In this document: positions 1 to 7,424 of the stretch, piece after piece
Layout: each line of letters opens with the position of its first letter
Position numbering within the stretch: position 1 is the stretch's first letter
NCBI GenBank assembly: GCA_002887195.1
Contig: PJAB01001612.1
Coordinates: 1-13,296, forward strand
Source: Chrysochromulina parva
Lineage: Eukaryota; Haptophyta; Prymnesiales; Chrysochromulinaceae
DNA length: 13,296 nt
Direction of reading: 5' to 3'
The notes under the pieces: generated by a model
Told to the model about the DNA's origin: nothing
What the model saw: only the letters and a program-made list of their open reading frames with translations
Databases searched by the model: none
Program-made: the position numbers and the translations under genes

Positions 1-192
1 ACCTGCAGCCAGCAACATCTGAACGATTCGCATGTGGCCCTTGCTGGCTGCCGCATGCAGCAGGCTCCAGCCAGAGAACATGCCGGTGGTCTGGCACGCG
101 GCGGCGTCGATGGAGCGTGACTGCAGCATCGAGGCGAGCTCCGCCTCGGCGCCATTCTGGCAGAGCTGGAAAGCGCGGCTAATGTCTGACAT
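1..192 (-). CDS. Ankyrin-repeat protein, N-terminal part only (runs off the left edge)
   Basis: Read on the minus strand from the ATG at 192-190, 64 codons stay open to the window edge, so only the N-terminus is present. Residues about 42-64 read GWSLLHAAASKGHMRIVQML then LAAG, which matches the ankyrin core (G-x-(S/T)-x-LHxAAxxGHxxIVxxLLxxG). The preceding residues (CQNGAEAELASMLQS) look like a weaker first repeat. Ankyrin repeats mediate protein-protein binding and do not by themselves reveal the function. The gene diverges from the uS13 gene; 197 bp separate the two start codons. No signal peptide is visible. The family call is firm; the partner, total length and any catalytic domain lie outside the window. 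Confidence 0.8.
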   Translation of the reverse strand, partial: MSDISRAFQLCQNGAEAELASMLQSRSIDAAACQTTGMFSGWSLLHAAASKGHMRIVQMLLAAG

Positions 193-389
193 CTTACTGC
201 CAAAGAAGCTCTCAGAGCCCGTACGAGAGGGAGGCGTGCCGCGGCATCGCGAAGTGGCGCGAGAGAGTCGCGAGAGCTGCGACAAGTCACAAACGAAACG
301 CAGAGATACGAGGACCCCTCCCCCGCCCTCCACCTCAGCCAAGTATTTCTACATTTTTGATCAGATTTCGTCGACGCATCCATATAAAA
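193..389. promoter_or_regulatory. Shared divergent promoter region (ankyrin gene / uS13m)
   Basis: This 197-bp gap separates two start codons that face away from each other, so it must hold both 5' UTRs and core promoters. It includes a GA-rich stretch with repeated GCGAGAG words (about 258-283) and a C-rich tract (about 316-332). No TATA box lies at a sensible distance from either start. The assignment rests on gene arrangement; no specific factor site is claimed. Confidence 0.4.
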
Positions 390-998
390 ATGTGGAGACG
401 AACTCTCGTGCGCACCGCTTTCTCCGCACCCGCCACGCGCTGGTCTTCGTCCGTGCCGGCGGCGGCTGCGACGCCGTCGCCGCCGGTCACCCTCTACCAG
501 CTGCCCGCCTTCTCCTCGCGCAAGGAGCGCATCCGCAAGTTCGGGCTCATCTCCTTGAGCGCCGACTTTACGAAGCAGCAGCTGCGCCGGTCCAAGGGTG
601 AGGTGGGCGGGCTCTCCGACTCGTTCCGTGTGCAGACGTACACGGTGCCGCTCGACAAGCCCGCTGAGTTTGCGTTGCCGCGCGTCTACGGCTATGGCCG
701 CTCACGAAGCAAGTGGCTCGCAGCAGAGGTGGGCGTCTTTGGTAACTGCAAGCTGATGCGCATGCGCGAGTCGCAGCGCGCGTACATCCGCCGCGCGCTC
801 GGCGCGGCGTGCATTGCGTACGACGATCCGTCCAAGGCCGCCGGCGCCGCCCTCCGCAAGGAGGTGGGGCTCAACATCCAGCGGCTCAAGGACATCCGTT
901 GCTACCGCGGTATTCGCCACGAGCTGCGGCTGCCCTCGCGCGGCCAGCGCACGCGCACGAACGCGAAGACGCGCAGGAAGATGGGCCCGCTCAATTAG
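390..998 (+). CDS. Mitochondrial small-subunit ribosomal protein uS13 (S13), nuclear-encoded
   Basis: This 202-residue protein matches bacterial-type S13 in its C-terminal 120 residues. AEFALPRVYGYGRSRSKW corresponds to the S13 segment that reads VEIALTYIYGIGRS in bacteria. NIQRLKDIRCYRGIRHELRL followed by PSRGQRTRTNAKTRRK is the highly conserved C-terminal rRNA-binding tail. Ahead of it is an extension of about 80 residues that begins MWRRTLVRTAFSAPATRWSS: basic, Ser/Ala-rich and without acidic residues, as expected of a mitochondrial presequence. A plastid location is less likely but not excluded. uS13 sits in the head of the small subunit and contacts the P-site tRNA. The ATG at 390 has A at -3; the frame is open further upstream but has no earlier ATG. 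No intron is needed. Confidence 0.92.
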   Translation: MWRRTLVRTAFSAPATRWSSSVPAAAATPSPPVTLYQLPAFSSRKERIRKFGLISLSADFTKQQLRRSKGEVGGLSDSFRVQTYTVPLDKPAEFALPRVYGYGRSRSKWLAAEVGVFGNCKLMRMRESQRAYIRRALGAACIAYDDPSKAAGAALRKEVGLNIQRLKDIRCYRGIRHELRLPSRGQRTRTNAKTRRKMGPLN

Positions 999-1410
999 CC
1001 ATGCGGCAGGAGTGAGTGGAGAGAAGAGAGGTATTAGTGCTGTGACATTGCAACGGGGGTGCTCCAAGGACCTAGCTCGCGCCGTGTCTCGGCGGCGGCG
1101 CAGGCTTCAGTTCGGTTCAAACCTTGCTGCCCGACGTCGTTCTCAGGTCTACGACACAGACGACCACAGAATTCGCGACGAGCCCAGGCTGCGGGAGGCG
1201 ACTATGGGGGACTTCCCCCGGGCCCACCCGGGTGTGGGGCGCGGGGGCGGTCCTGTCCTCAGTAATTGCGTGGAGGACCGAGCAGCGCGGAGCCCCCCCC
1301 GACGGAGTGTGGTGAGCGCGAGTGTTTTCCCGCGAAACTTCGAAAAAGCGCCCTGTTGAGCTTTCAGGAGCATCTTCGTGGTCAGGTAGGTCCTTCGGGA
1401 ATTCCCTCGC
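999..1410. other. Intergenic region between uS13m and the PEMT-like gene
   Basis: These 412 bp are GC-rich and contain no convincing gene on either strand; the open frames here have low-complexity, shadow-like translations. A G/C-rich block with near-palindromic CCCGGG elements lies at about 1205-1250. An E2F-like motif (separate entry) and a donor-like CAG/GTAGGT at 1383-1391 followed by a possible acceptor CGCCAG at 1440-1445 are also present. If that pair were used it would remove the ATG at 1411, and no in-frame ATG exists between a stop at 1357 and the donor, so it is not used in the gene model. Confidence 0.4.
1326..1337. promoter_or_regulatory. E2F-consensus-like near-palindrome upstream of the PEMT-like gene
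   Basis: The 12-mer TTTCCCGCGAAA lies 74 bp upstream of the start codon at 1411. It fits the E2F/DP consensus TTTSSCGC from the left and nearly fits it from the right as well. E2F/DP factors are conserved in plants and algae and drive G1/S genes. A functional role is inferred only from the motif and its position; one 12-mer in GC-rich DNA could also be chance. Confidence 0.35.
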
Positions 1411-2630
1411 ATGCACGTGCCTATTGTGTTGCTCCACGTCGCCAGGCTTCCGTGGCATCGGCCATCACCAGTCGCACCGCCGCTGCCTCCGCCCGGACCC
1501 AACTACATTGTGCTGCCCTTCACCTTCGAGACGCTCTTGGCCGTGCTGGTATGCTGGGTGCTTCCGGTCGTGATCTGGACGTTCACACAGGCTCACAATC
1601 CAGCGGATGCGTCGGCGGATGGCAAGCGGACCGCGACGACTGGCACGGGTCAAGCGGTCGTCATGGACATCGAGCGCCGCAAGGCGGCAGTGTCGGCAGA
1701 CCCAATCGAGAAGAAGGGTGCCGACCGGAAGCTGCAGTTGCTCATGTGGGTCTACTTCCTCGTGCCGTACGTGTGGGCGTGGAACACGCAGGAGAACCCG
1801 ACGGTGCGTGAACAGGTGAGCACGTGGATGGCGCAGTCATGGGCGCAGCTCGCCGACGGCCAGGTCACGCTGCATTTTCAGCTGGCGTTCCTCGCGCTCC
1901 TGAGCGAGCGTCTATGCTACACGTGGGTGCACACCTTCTCCCAATCATTCGTGCGCTTCCACAAGACGAAGTTCGGCCAGATGCTGGGCAAGGAGCCGCT
2001 GGACGCCGTACTCAACCTGTTCTACGTCAATAAGACTTTCCAGCTCGGCACCTTTCTGACGTGCGCGCGCTCCGCCGCCGCTGCCGCCCCCGCCTGCGAG
2101 CGTGCGATCGCAAGCTCCGTTGCGCGCGCCTCTGCTGTGGCATCGCGCGGCGCCTGCCAGAGCGAGCTTGCTTTCCGTGCCCCGCTCGCCTCCAGCCTCG
2201 TCTCACTCTCCGCCCGTCCCTCTCTCTCTCTCTCTCTCTCTCCCTTGGCAGCTTCTATTGGTACGTGGCCAACTGGAGCAGTCCCTTCTCGGCTGGCTTC
2301 TTCGCGCGCCTGGCCGAATGCTCACGATTCCAATGGGTGAGCCTGGTGCACGGGATGCTCCTCGGCCAGGGCCTCAACATCGCCATCTACCGCGCCATCG
2401 GCAAGGCGGGCGTCTACTACGGCTACCGGCTGGGCGTGCCCGTGCCCTGGGTGACAGGCTTCCCCTTCTCCGTCTTCCCACACCCTCAGTACTTTGGCGT
2501 GTGCGTGTGCGTCATGGGCGTCAACACCTTCTGTGCGACTGCGCTGCACGCAAAGGCGGGCTGGTTCAACCTGACGATGCTGCAGGTGCTGCTCTACATC
2601 TACATGGCGCTCGTCGAGGACTACATGTGA
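1411..2630 (+). CDS. PEMT-like phospholipid methyltransferase (multi-pass membrane protein), two exons
   Basis: Model: exons 1411-2060 and 2252-2630, giving 342 residues. The GT/AG junction restores ...FQLGTFLT-FYWYVANW..., and both exon frames are otherwise long and clean. Hydrophobic segments lie near residues 32-58, 108-125 and 152-176, with further ones in exon 2. The C-terminal core reads AGVYYGYRLG, then VPWVTGFPFSVFPHPQYFGV, then a final hydrophobic helix ending in VEDYM. The HPQY(F/V)G block and the late acidic pair resemble the phosphatidyl(-N-methyl)ethanolamine methyltransferase family, which uses SAM to make phosphatidylcholine in the ER membrane. A charged loop (about residues 60-106) separates the first two helices. 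Isoprenylcysteine or sterol-reductase-like membrane methyltransferases are alternatives. The start is the first in-frame ATG after an upstream stop; its context is moderate. Confidence 0.68.
2061..2251 (+). other. GT-AG intron of the PEMT-like gene with a (CT)n polypyrimidine tract
   Basis: Donor GTGCGC at 2061, acceptor TTGGCAG ending at 2251, length 191 bp. An almost pure CT dinucleotide tract at about 2218-2244 lies directly before the acceptor and serves as the polypyrimidine tract. The length is not a multiple of three, and retaining the intron ends the frame at a stop at 2338-2340. The intron is richer in C and lower in complexity than the exons. Splicing is inferred from frame continuity and family similarity across the junction. 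Confidence 0.78.
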
Positions 2631-2975
2631 GCGGCGCCGGCCACCGGCGCCGGCATTATATAAGAGCTCTCGCGTCCCAGTCCGATGCATCAGTCATTGC
2701 TTCTCGCTTCGTTCTGGTCTCATTGTCTTCGTCTCGAGACCGGGTACTCGGTAACGGTATACGGTAAATTTGACACTCAGGGTAAAATTGAAATAATTAC
2801 GATAAAATTTTCACAGCCGCACTCGGCACTGCTCCGCGCCGCGCGGCGCCCGGCCGTTCGGATACGACAACGAGACTTATAATTAAAAGTGTGACTTATG
2901 AGGAGTTCCATGTTGTTGCACCTGGCTGTGTCCGCAACAGTACAATATAAAGCTTGAACTCCACGACACTGTCTG
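2631..2975. other. Convergent 3' region between the PEMT-like and GT8-like genes
   Basis: These 345 bp hold the 3' ends of two genes facing each other. Just after the PEMT stop is a GC-rich stretch (2631-2654) with repeated GGCGCCGG that can fold as a short hairpin. A TATATAAG box follows at 2657-2664, and 21 bp further an ATG opens a 65-codon frame (2685-2882, +) with no recognisable domain. From about 2740 the DNA becomes AT-richer, with repeated CGGTA words. No canonical AATAAA was found for either gene here. Confidence 0.4.
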
Positions 2976-4085
2976 TTACCAAGCGACCAATTCCGGATGC
3001 GACGCATACCGCCAGCGCTGCAGCGCCGCGTTATTCGCGCAGTTACCCGCCACAGCCGCCTGGTATAAGGCAAGTTCGCGCCCCGCTTCCCATAGCGGTG
3101 TCTTGTGATAGATGACGACCCGGCGATCCGGATCACTGCATCGGCTCTGCTTGTCGTTATGGCAAGGATGTAGCGCGTGCAGAGCCGTGCCCGGGCCAGT
3201 GAGCCGATGTGCATAGAAGATGTGCTGCAAGAAGATCTGGTCATCCACACCGTAAGAGCGATCAGCCGTGTAGGGAAAGTCACCCTCTTGCCAGATTCTC
3301 CACAGCTGCTGGAAGACGTTCGCATCGGGCTTCAAGACCATCACACCGGAGTTCAGGTAACGTGATTTGGCGTGCATGCGAGCCGCGAAGGCGGGCGTCT
3401 TTTCGAGTACGTGTTCCACCACATCGCCAATCGCCAACGTATCCGCGTCGTGCCATAGAATCTTGTCGTACTCGGTCAGGTTGAATGCCCACAACTTGTA
3501 CCAGCTGTTGGGCAGGGATGAGAAGAACCCGCGTCCCAGCGCAACAGCTTGCCCAACGGTCGTGCCTGCCAGCAGCGCGGGTGTGGAGGCAGCCGCCGCA
3601 GAATCGGTGACATTGTTGAAGAAAGCTGGAAATCGGACGGCACTCATATCGATGACGCGCACGCCAAGCCGCGTGAGCATGTCGATGATGTGCTGTGGCG
3701 TATCTTCGTCGACGAGCGTGACGTGGTCCACGCTCTGGCTCCTGTTTGGTCCTCTCGTGACATTCATCATGGAGCAAGCACTAACGAGGCACATGACCGT
3801 TCTGTTGGTGCACCAGCCGTCTGCTACCGGCAGTTCATTCCCGAGCTCGCCTCTCAACCAGGCGGCGCGCAAGGCGAGTGGGGCTAGGCTGTGTAGTGCT
3901 GCCCGTGGTAACTGATTGACGCCGGTGCTCTTGCGCGTTGGGCATCGGGCCTTGCCTTCTGGCAACTCCAGATGCGGCGTCTTCCCTGCTGCGAGAGCGG
4001 CGGCACCCACAGCCGAGCTACGCTCGTCCCATGTGACGCGATCCTTACCGCTGCAGCCTGTCACGACGGCAAGGCGGCGTGTCAT
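2976..4085 (-). CDS. Glycosyltransferase family 8-like protein (glycogenin/galactinol synthase type)
   Basis: This 369-residue protein, read from the ATG at 4085-4083, carries the GT8 order of motifs. CLVSACSMMN near residue 99 opens the nucleotide-binding fold. KLWAFNLTEYDKILWHDADT holds the DxD motif (DAD, about 213-215) that binds the metal and UDP-sugar. RYLNSGVMVLKPD lies at about 242-254, GVDDQIFLQ at about 279-287, and a late IYHKTPLW supplies a His near 327. GT8 enzymes transfer glucose, galactose or xylose with retention of configuration; the acceptor is unknown. The first 95 residues are not conserved-looking and show only a weak hydrophobic patch (about 60-77), so Golgi anchoring is uncertain. 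A donor-like GGTAAG at 4044-4049 could mark an unrecognised 5' intron, but the frame stays open. It lies downstream of the WD40 gene on the same strand. Confidence 0.82.
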   Translation of the reverse strand: MTRRLAVVTGCSGKDRVTWDERSSAVGAAALAAGKTPHLELPEGKARCPTRKSTGVNQLPRAALHSLAPLALRAAWLRGELGNELPVADGWCTNRTVMCLVSACSMMNVTRGPNRSQSVDHVTLVDEDTPQHIIDMLTRLGVRVIDMSAVRFPAFFNNVTDSAAAASTPALLAGTTVGQAVALGRGFFSSLPNSWYKLWAFNLTEYDKILWHDADTLAIGDVVEHVLEKTPAFAARMHAKSRYLNSGVMVLKPDANVFQQLWRIWQEGDFPYTADRSYGVDDQIFLQHIFYAHRLTGPGTALHALHPCHNDKQSRCSDPDRRVVIYHKTPLWEAGRELALYQAAVAGNCANNAALQRWRYASHPELVAW

Positions 4086-4394
4086 TCTCGACAATTGAGA
4101 AGCCGTCGAATGCTGGTTGTGTGTACTGCTTTGTGGTTCAGGACACTTGAGTCACTTTGATCAAACCTGCAGCGTGCCCCGACAACAGCACTTGAGATTT
4201 GCAAAATGGCATGCAATGATGATTCGGATCATGCAACCACGACATGTCTCACCAGGAACACGTACAACCTCCAGGCACCAGGGCGGAGGGGGTCACTTCA
4301 TTACTGTCGGGTTCTTGTAGCTTGTTCAGATAACACGAAACTCACTCACTCACAACGCAATACCAGGCCATGGGGCACGCTGGCTCGGCCGGAC
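4086..4394. other. Intergenic region between the GT8-like and WD40 genes
   Basis: About 309 bp between the GT8-like start and the WD40 stop, both on the minus strand. It should hold the GT8 promoter and the WD40 3' UTR. Short open frames in it have no recognisable sequence, and I see no repeat, RNA gene or clear poly(A) signal. Confidence 0.4.
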
Positions 4395-6332
4395 TTAGAA
4401 GTGCACGTCGGGTCGATCGAGCTTCCCTTTTTCGGCAAGCGTCCAGACGTGCACCACGCCGTCATCACCGCCCGCCACGACCACTGTGCCGCCATATGTC
4501 GCGACCGAGCGCACACCCCAATCGAGCGCAATTGATGGTGCCTGCAGCGTGCGCAGCGTGACGGCGGGCCCGTGGCGAGTCGCGAGGTCGGCCACCCCAA
4601 AGAGTGTCACGCAAATTTGTCCCGCGTGGCGGCCTTGGCTACGGCCATAGTCGAAGCGGTCATAGTCGAGAGCGCCCCCTGCCACAAGGATGTGCGAGTG
4701 GAGGGCGAGCGCCCACACCTTACCAGGCAGATGCAGCGTCTGCAGCGACGCCATGGGCTGTGGCTGGCCAGCGCAATCGTCGGGCAATAAGAGCGACGCG
4801 CCGCACCATAACCGGACTGTGCCGTCGTCACCGCCCGTTGCAAGCATCCTGCCATCGAGCGCGCATGCATAGAGCGGTCCCGTGTGCTCCTGGAGGCGCC
4901 GTACCGGTACGAGCTCCGGCGGCGCGTTGGCGTCCATAGCGCGCACCATAGCGCGCCATACATCAGCATAGCCTGGTCCACCGTCCGCCGGGTTGTGCGT
5001 GACAAGGAGGAGGCCATTGCTGGCCGCCAGCGCCGAGAAGTTTGCCGCCATCGAGAAGCCACTGTCGACGCATGTGACGGTCGCTGGTCGCTGAGGCCCG
5101 TCCTCGATGCGCCACGTGCGCAGCACGCGCTGTGTGCCCTGGGCGGCGCCGTCGGCGTCGCCTCCCACGGCGACGCTGCTGAAGCCAGCCTCGACGAGGG
5201 TCGTCTCGTCGAGCCACGCGGCCGCGACGACGCTGTGCTGCGCGTGAGGGTGCTCGAGTCGCCGCCGCTCAACGTAATTCCATTCGGGTCGACCGCTGTT
5301 CGAATGCACGCTGTTCGACACCGTGCTCGGCACGGTCATCCCAGCGGCCGCGATCCGTGCCGCGGCCAGCTGAGCAGCCTCGAGTTCATGCACGCGCAGG
5401 GTGGTGCTCGTAGTGCACGCTGTGAGCAGCGCGCCGCTCGGGCGTACGTCCACGACGGACAGCGCACCGCCGTGCCGTAGACCACCCTGGATCGAGAGCG
5501 GCGCGACGCGCAGCACAGCCAAGTCCGACAGAGCAGTGCTGGGTGCGGAGAGGGGCGGGGGTGCGACCGACCAGACGCGCGAGAAGCCGTCCAGACCGCC
5601 GCTTGCCACTAGGTGTTGCGAGCGGGACGCACGCAAGCCGCGCGCCGGCACGGCCGCATCCGAATCGTTGGCGCCCACTATGGCGTTTGGCGCGGCCGAG
5701 ACCCGTTGCACGGCCCCGAGGCGATGAGTTGCTCCGGCGACGATCGTCGTCGTGCAGGCGAGTGGGCTGCGCAAGAAGGGGGCCATCGGCGGGGCGACGG
5801 CCGCGATCTGCGCCGCGCTCAACGTGAGTTCGATGCCTATCGGATGGTTCAGCACCATGACGGGGTTGCCGGATTCGTCGAGCTGTCCTCCGTGTGCGAG
5901 TGCAGTCTTGCGAGAGGCGTCGTCGGGGCAATGAAGCTGAACGACGGTCTGCCCGACCGGCGTGCTGAGCGCCTGGTGCAGCACAGCCTCGCCTCCTGCG
6001 GTCCACTGTGCAGCGTGCAGCGCTGCTGCACTTGCGGGTTTCGCGCACCATTCCATGCTGTTGAGCACAATCGGTATGTCTAGCACAAACGCCGCGCAGA
6101 CCTGCCGCATGACGGCGAGCGATGCGTAGTCGCAATGGAGCAGCAGGCACCAGCGCACGTCGGCGCTGTGCACGAAGATGTCGAAAGTCAGCGGCGTATC
6201 CTCGTGCTGCGACTGCGACGACGACTGCGGTAGCTGCAATTGATCGGCAAAGCGTGGGTGCACTTCAGCTTGGTGCCGCCGCCGCTCGCGCAGGGGCGAG
6301 CAGTTGGAGAGCATTCCTGGATGAGGCAGCAT
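4395..6332 (-). CDS. WD40-repeat beta-propeller protein with an F-box-like segment
   Basis: A 645-residue protein read from the ATG at 6332-6330; another Met follows at residue 7. Residues about 48-85 (including LLLHCDYASLAVMRQVCAAF) resemble a divergent F-box helix bundle. Several WD40 blades follow: HLVASGGLDGFSRVW (about 240), ALSVVDVRPSGALLTAC (about 290-310), YACALDGRMLATGGDDGTVR then LW (about 510-530), and SVATYGGTVVVAGGDDGVVH then VW near the C-terminus. At least five to seven blades would form one propeller. If the F-box reading is right, the protein would be a substrate receptor of an SCF ubiquitin ligase; a scaffold without ligase function is also possible. An Ala-rich, poorly conserved stretch separates blades in the middle. 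No intron is required. The WD40 call is secure, the F-box call tentative. Confidence 0.85.
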   Translation of the reverse strand: MLPHPGMLSNCSPLRERRRHQAEVHPRFADQLQLPQSSSQSQHEDTPLTFDIFVHSADVRWCLLLHCDYASLAVMRQVCAAFVLDIPIVLNSMEWCAKPASAAALHAAQWTAGGEAVLHQALSTPVGQTVVQLHCPDDASRKTALAHGGQLDESGNPVMVLNHPIGIELTLSAAQIAAVAPPMAPFLRSPLACTTTIVAGATHRLGAVQRVSAAPNAIVGANDSDAAVPARGLRASRSQHLVASGGLDGFSRVWSVAPPPLSAPSTALSDLAVLRVAPLSIQGGLRHGGALSVVDVRPSGALLTACTTSTTLRVHELEAAQLAAARIAAAGMTVPSTVSNSVHSNSGRPEWNYVERRRLEHPHAQHSVVAAAWLDETTLVEAGFSSVAVGGDADGAAQGTQRVLRTWRIEDGPQRPATVTCVDSGFSMAANFSALAASNGLLLVTHNPADGGPGYADVWRAMVRAMDANAPPELVPVRRLQEHTGPLYACALDGRMLATGGDDGTVRLWCGASLLLPDDCAGQPQPMASLQTLHLPGKVWALALHSHILVAGGALDYDRFDYGRSQGRHAGQICVTLFGVADLATRHGPAVTLRTLQAPSIALDWGVRSVATYGGTVVVAGGDDGVVHVWTLAEKGKLDRPDVHF

Positions 6333-6528
6333 CACGGCAGACGCAAGGGCGCCGAGAGTTCTGGAGCTGTGAACTTAAGCTGTGAATAAATAACTGCCTG
6401 CTGAATAATGAATAAAGCTTTTATCACGTTAGAACTCGACTTAAAAAATGTGAAATTGTGAATGTACATGACGCGTACGGTGCAGCTCGTACACACAGCT
6501 CTCGGTGCGCAGCATGTGATTGTGCCGG
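6333..6528. other. AT-rich upstream region of the WD40 gene
   Basis: This holds the presumed WD40 promoter (minus strand). A locally AT-rich segment at 6370-6470 has AATAAA at 6384 and again near 6411, both on the plus strand and without an upstream plus-strand gene, so they are probably not poly(A) signals. No other structure is apparent. Confidence 0.3.
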
Positions 6529-6750
6529 CTACCGGGTGCCATGCTCAGTGATGGGATTCGTTTCCCCACCTCGTCCTGATCCTCGTGCGTCGTCGCTGTC
6601 GTGTCGCTGCCGCTGAGGCTGTCTGCCCTGTCGGCGCACTCTGCAGTCTCCAGTCCTCGTGCGGCGTCGCTGTCGTCGCTGCCGCTGTTTATGGTCTCCC
6701 ACGCTGGCTGCGACGAGGAACGACGAGACGACGAGAGCATGAGTGCACAT
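6529..6750 (-). pseudogene. Truncated signal-peptide ORF copied from the METTL24-like gene
   Basis: An ATG at 6750-6748 opens 73 codons. The first 17 residues, MCTHALVVSSFLVAASV, are identical to the signal peptide of the methyltransferase starting at 8486. After GDHK the frame becomes Arg/Gln-rich low complexity, with no similarity to the methyltransferase, and stops at 6529. At the DNA level 61 of 64 bases match (6687-6750 against 8423-8486), and similarity continues into the upstream flank. The simplest reading is a duplicated 5' end that lost, or never carried, the catalytic part. A small secreted protein cannot be excluded. Beyond the junction, two 34-36 bp direct repeats (6580-6615 and 6654-6687) differ by a 2-bp indel that shifts frame, which supports non-coding decay. 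Confidence 0.6.
6580..6687. repeat. Two imperfect direct repeats of 34-36 bp
   Basis: Copies at 6580-6615 and 6654-6687 start TCCTCGTGCG and end TCGCTGCCGCTG. They differ by one substitution and a 2-bp insertion and are separated by 38 bp. The second copy abuts the left edge of the duplicated signal-peptide module at 6687, so this repeat may mark the breakpoint of that duplication. Confidence 0.75.
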
Positions 6751-6870
6751 TTCCACGATACAGTTTCATCGTGGTATGCATTTCAAGCTCATCGATCTAA
6801 CAACGATCATCTCACGCATGCATCCATCACCAGTCACGACCTAAAACGGGGAAAACCTTCCCGTTCACGT
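6687..6870. repeat. Copy A of a duplicated promoter/signal-peptide module
   Basis: Bases 6687-6750 match 8423-8486 at 61 of 64 positions, in the same orientation and 1736 bp apart. Beyond the ATG, similarity continues with indels through CGATACAG, GCATTTC and TCATCGATCTA. At 6808-6870 it reaches a diverged single unit of the minisatellite found at 8595-8860 (shared words CATCTCAC, GCATGCATCC, GTTCACG or ATTCACG). The copied block therefore spans the first codons, the 5' UTR or promoter and one minisatellite unit. Confidence 0.8.
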
Positions 6871-7424
6871 TTTCCCACATGTGCAAGTAGCGGTCACCCT
6901 CACGCGCGGCGGCCACAGAGCATGGCCGGAAGCCAGCCAGGCCGTCCTTGAGTACACTTGTGGGACATGTTGTGGGATCTGTCACATGCCGACCGACGTT
7001 TGCGGCAAGACGGTTGCGCCTTGCGGCACATCTCATGACACACAACACTCCGCCTACGTTGCAAGGGCCACACCCCGCATCCCTCAGGCACCTCTCATCT
7101 CATCGCGAGACATTGTCCTAACTACAGGTAAACTACAGGGTGGAGGTGCAATGCCTCGTTTGCCTCCACTTCTCCCACGTCCATGCCATACATGTCCCCC
7201 CAGCTCTCTTCGGCCTCGCTTGCCAGTCCCGCCTCATCAACATCCATACAGCATGCCTCCCTCCCTACGCTCGCCGGCCCCACTTGGCGGTCCGGAGTTT
7301 AGTCCGGAGTCGACCAAGGCCAGTCCGCAATCAGCGTCGCAGCGTACTCGTGGAATCCACGCGCGTGGGTATGCAGCCGTTCCGCCACATCGTTTATCAT
7401 TCGATTTGCACGTACAGCACGTAC
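6871..7424. other. Non-coding stretch between the duplicated module and the methyltransferase 3' end
   Basis: About 550 bp with no convincing gene. Plus- and minus-strand open frames have Pro/His-rich, shadow-like translations. It contains small repeats: AACTACAGG twice at about 7120-7140 and GTCCGGAGT twice at about 7291-7310. A short palindrome CCACGCGCGTGG lies near 7357-7368. It presumably includes the methyltransferase 3' UTR on the minus strand. Confidence 0.4.

Noticed and set aside
383..389. TATAAAA just before the uS13m start codon
   Set aside because: It abuts the ATG, so transcription starting about 30 bp downstream would skip the start codon and presequence; probably chance.
1105..1130. 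B-box-like GGTTCAAACC suggesting a tRNA
   Set aside because: No acceptor stem, A box or anticodon arm could be placed around it.
5386..6150. 254-codon minus-strand frame inside the WD40 gene
   Set aside because: It is an alternative frame of the same strand, Arg-rich as expected from shifted GC-rich codons; the WD40 motifs are in the 4395-6332 frame.
6384..6416. Two plus-strand AATAAA words as poly(A) signals
   Set aside because: No plus-strand gene lies upstream; they sit in the promoter side of the minus-strand WD40 gene.
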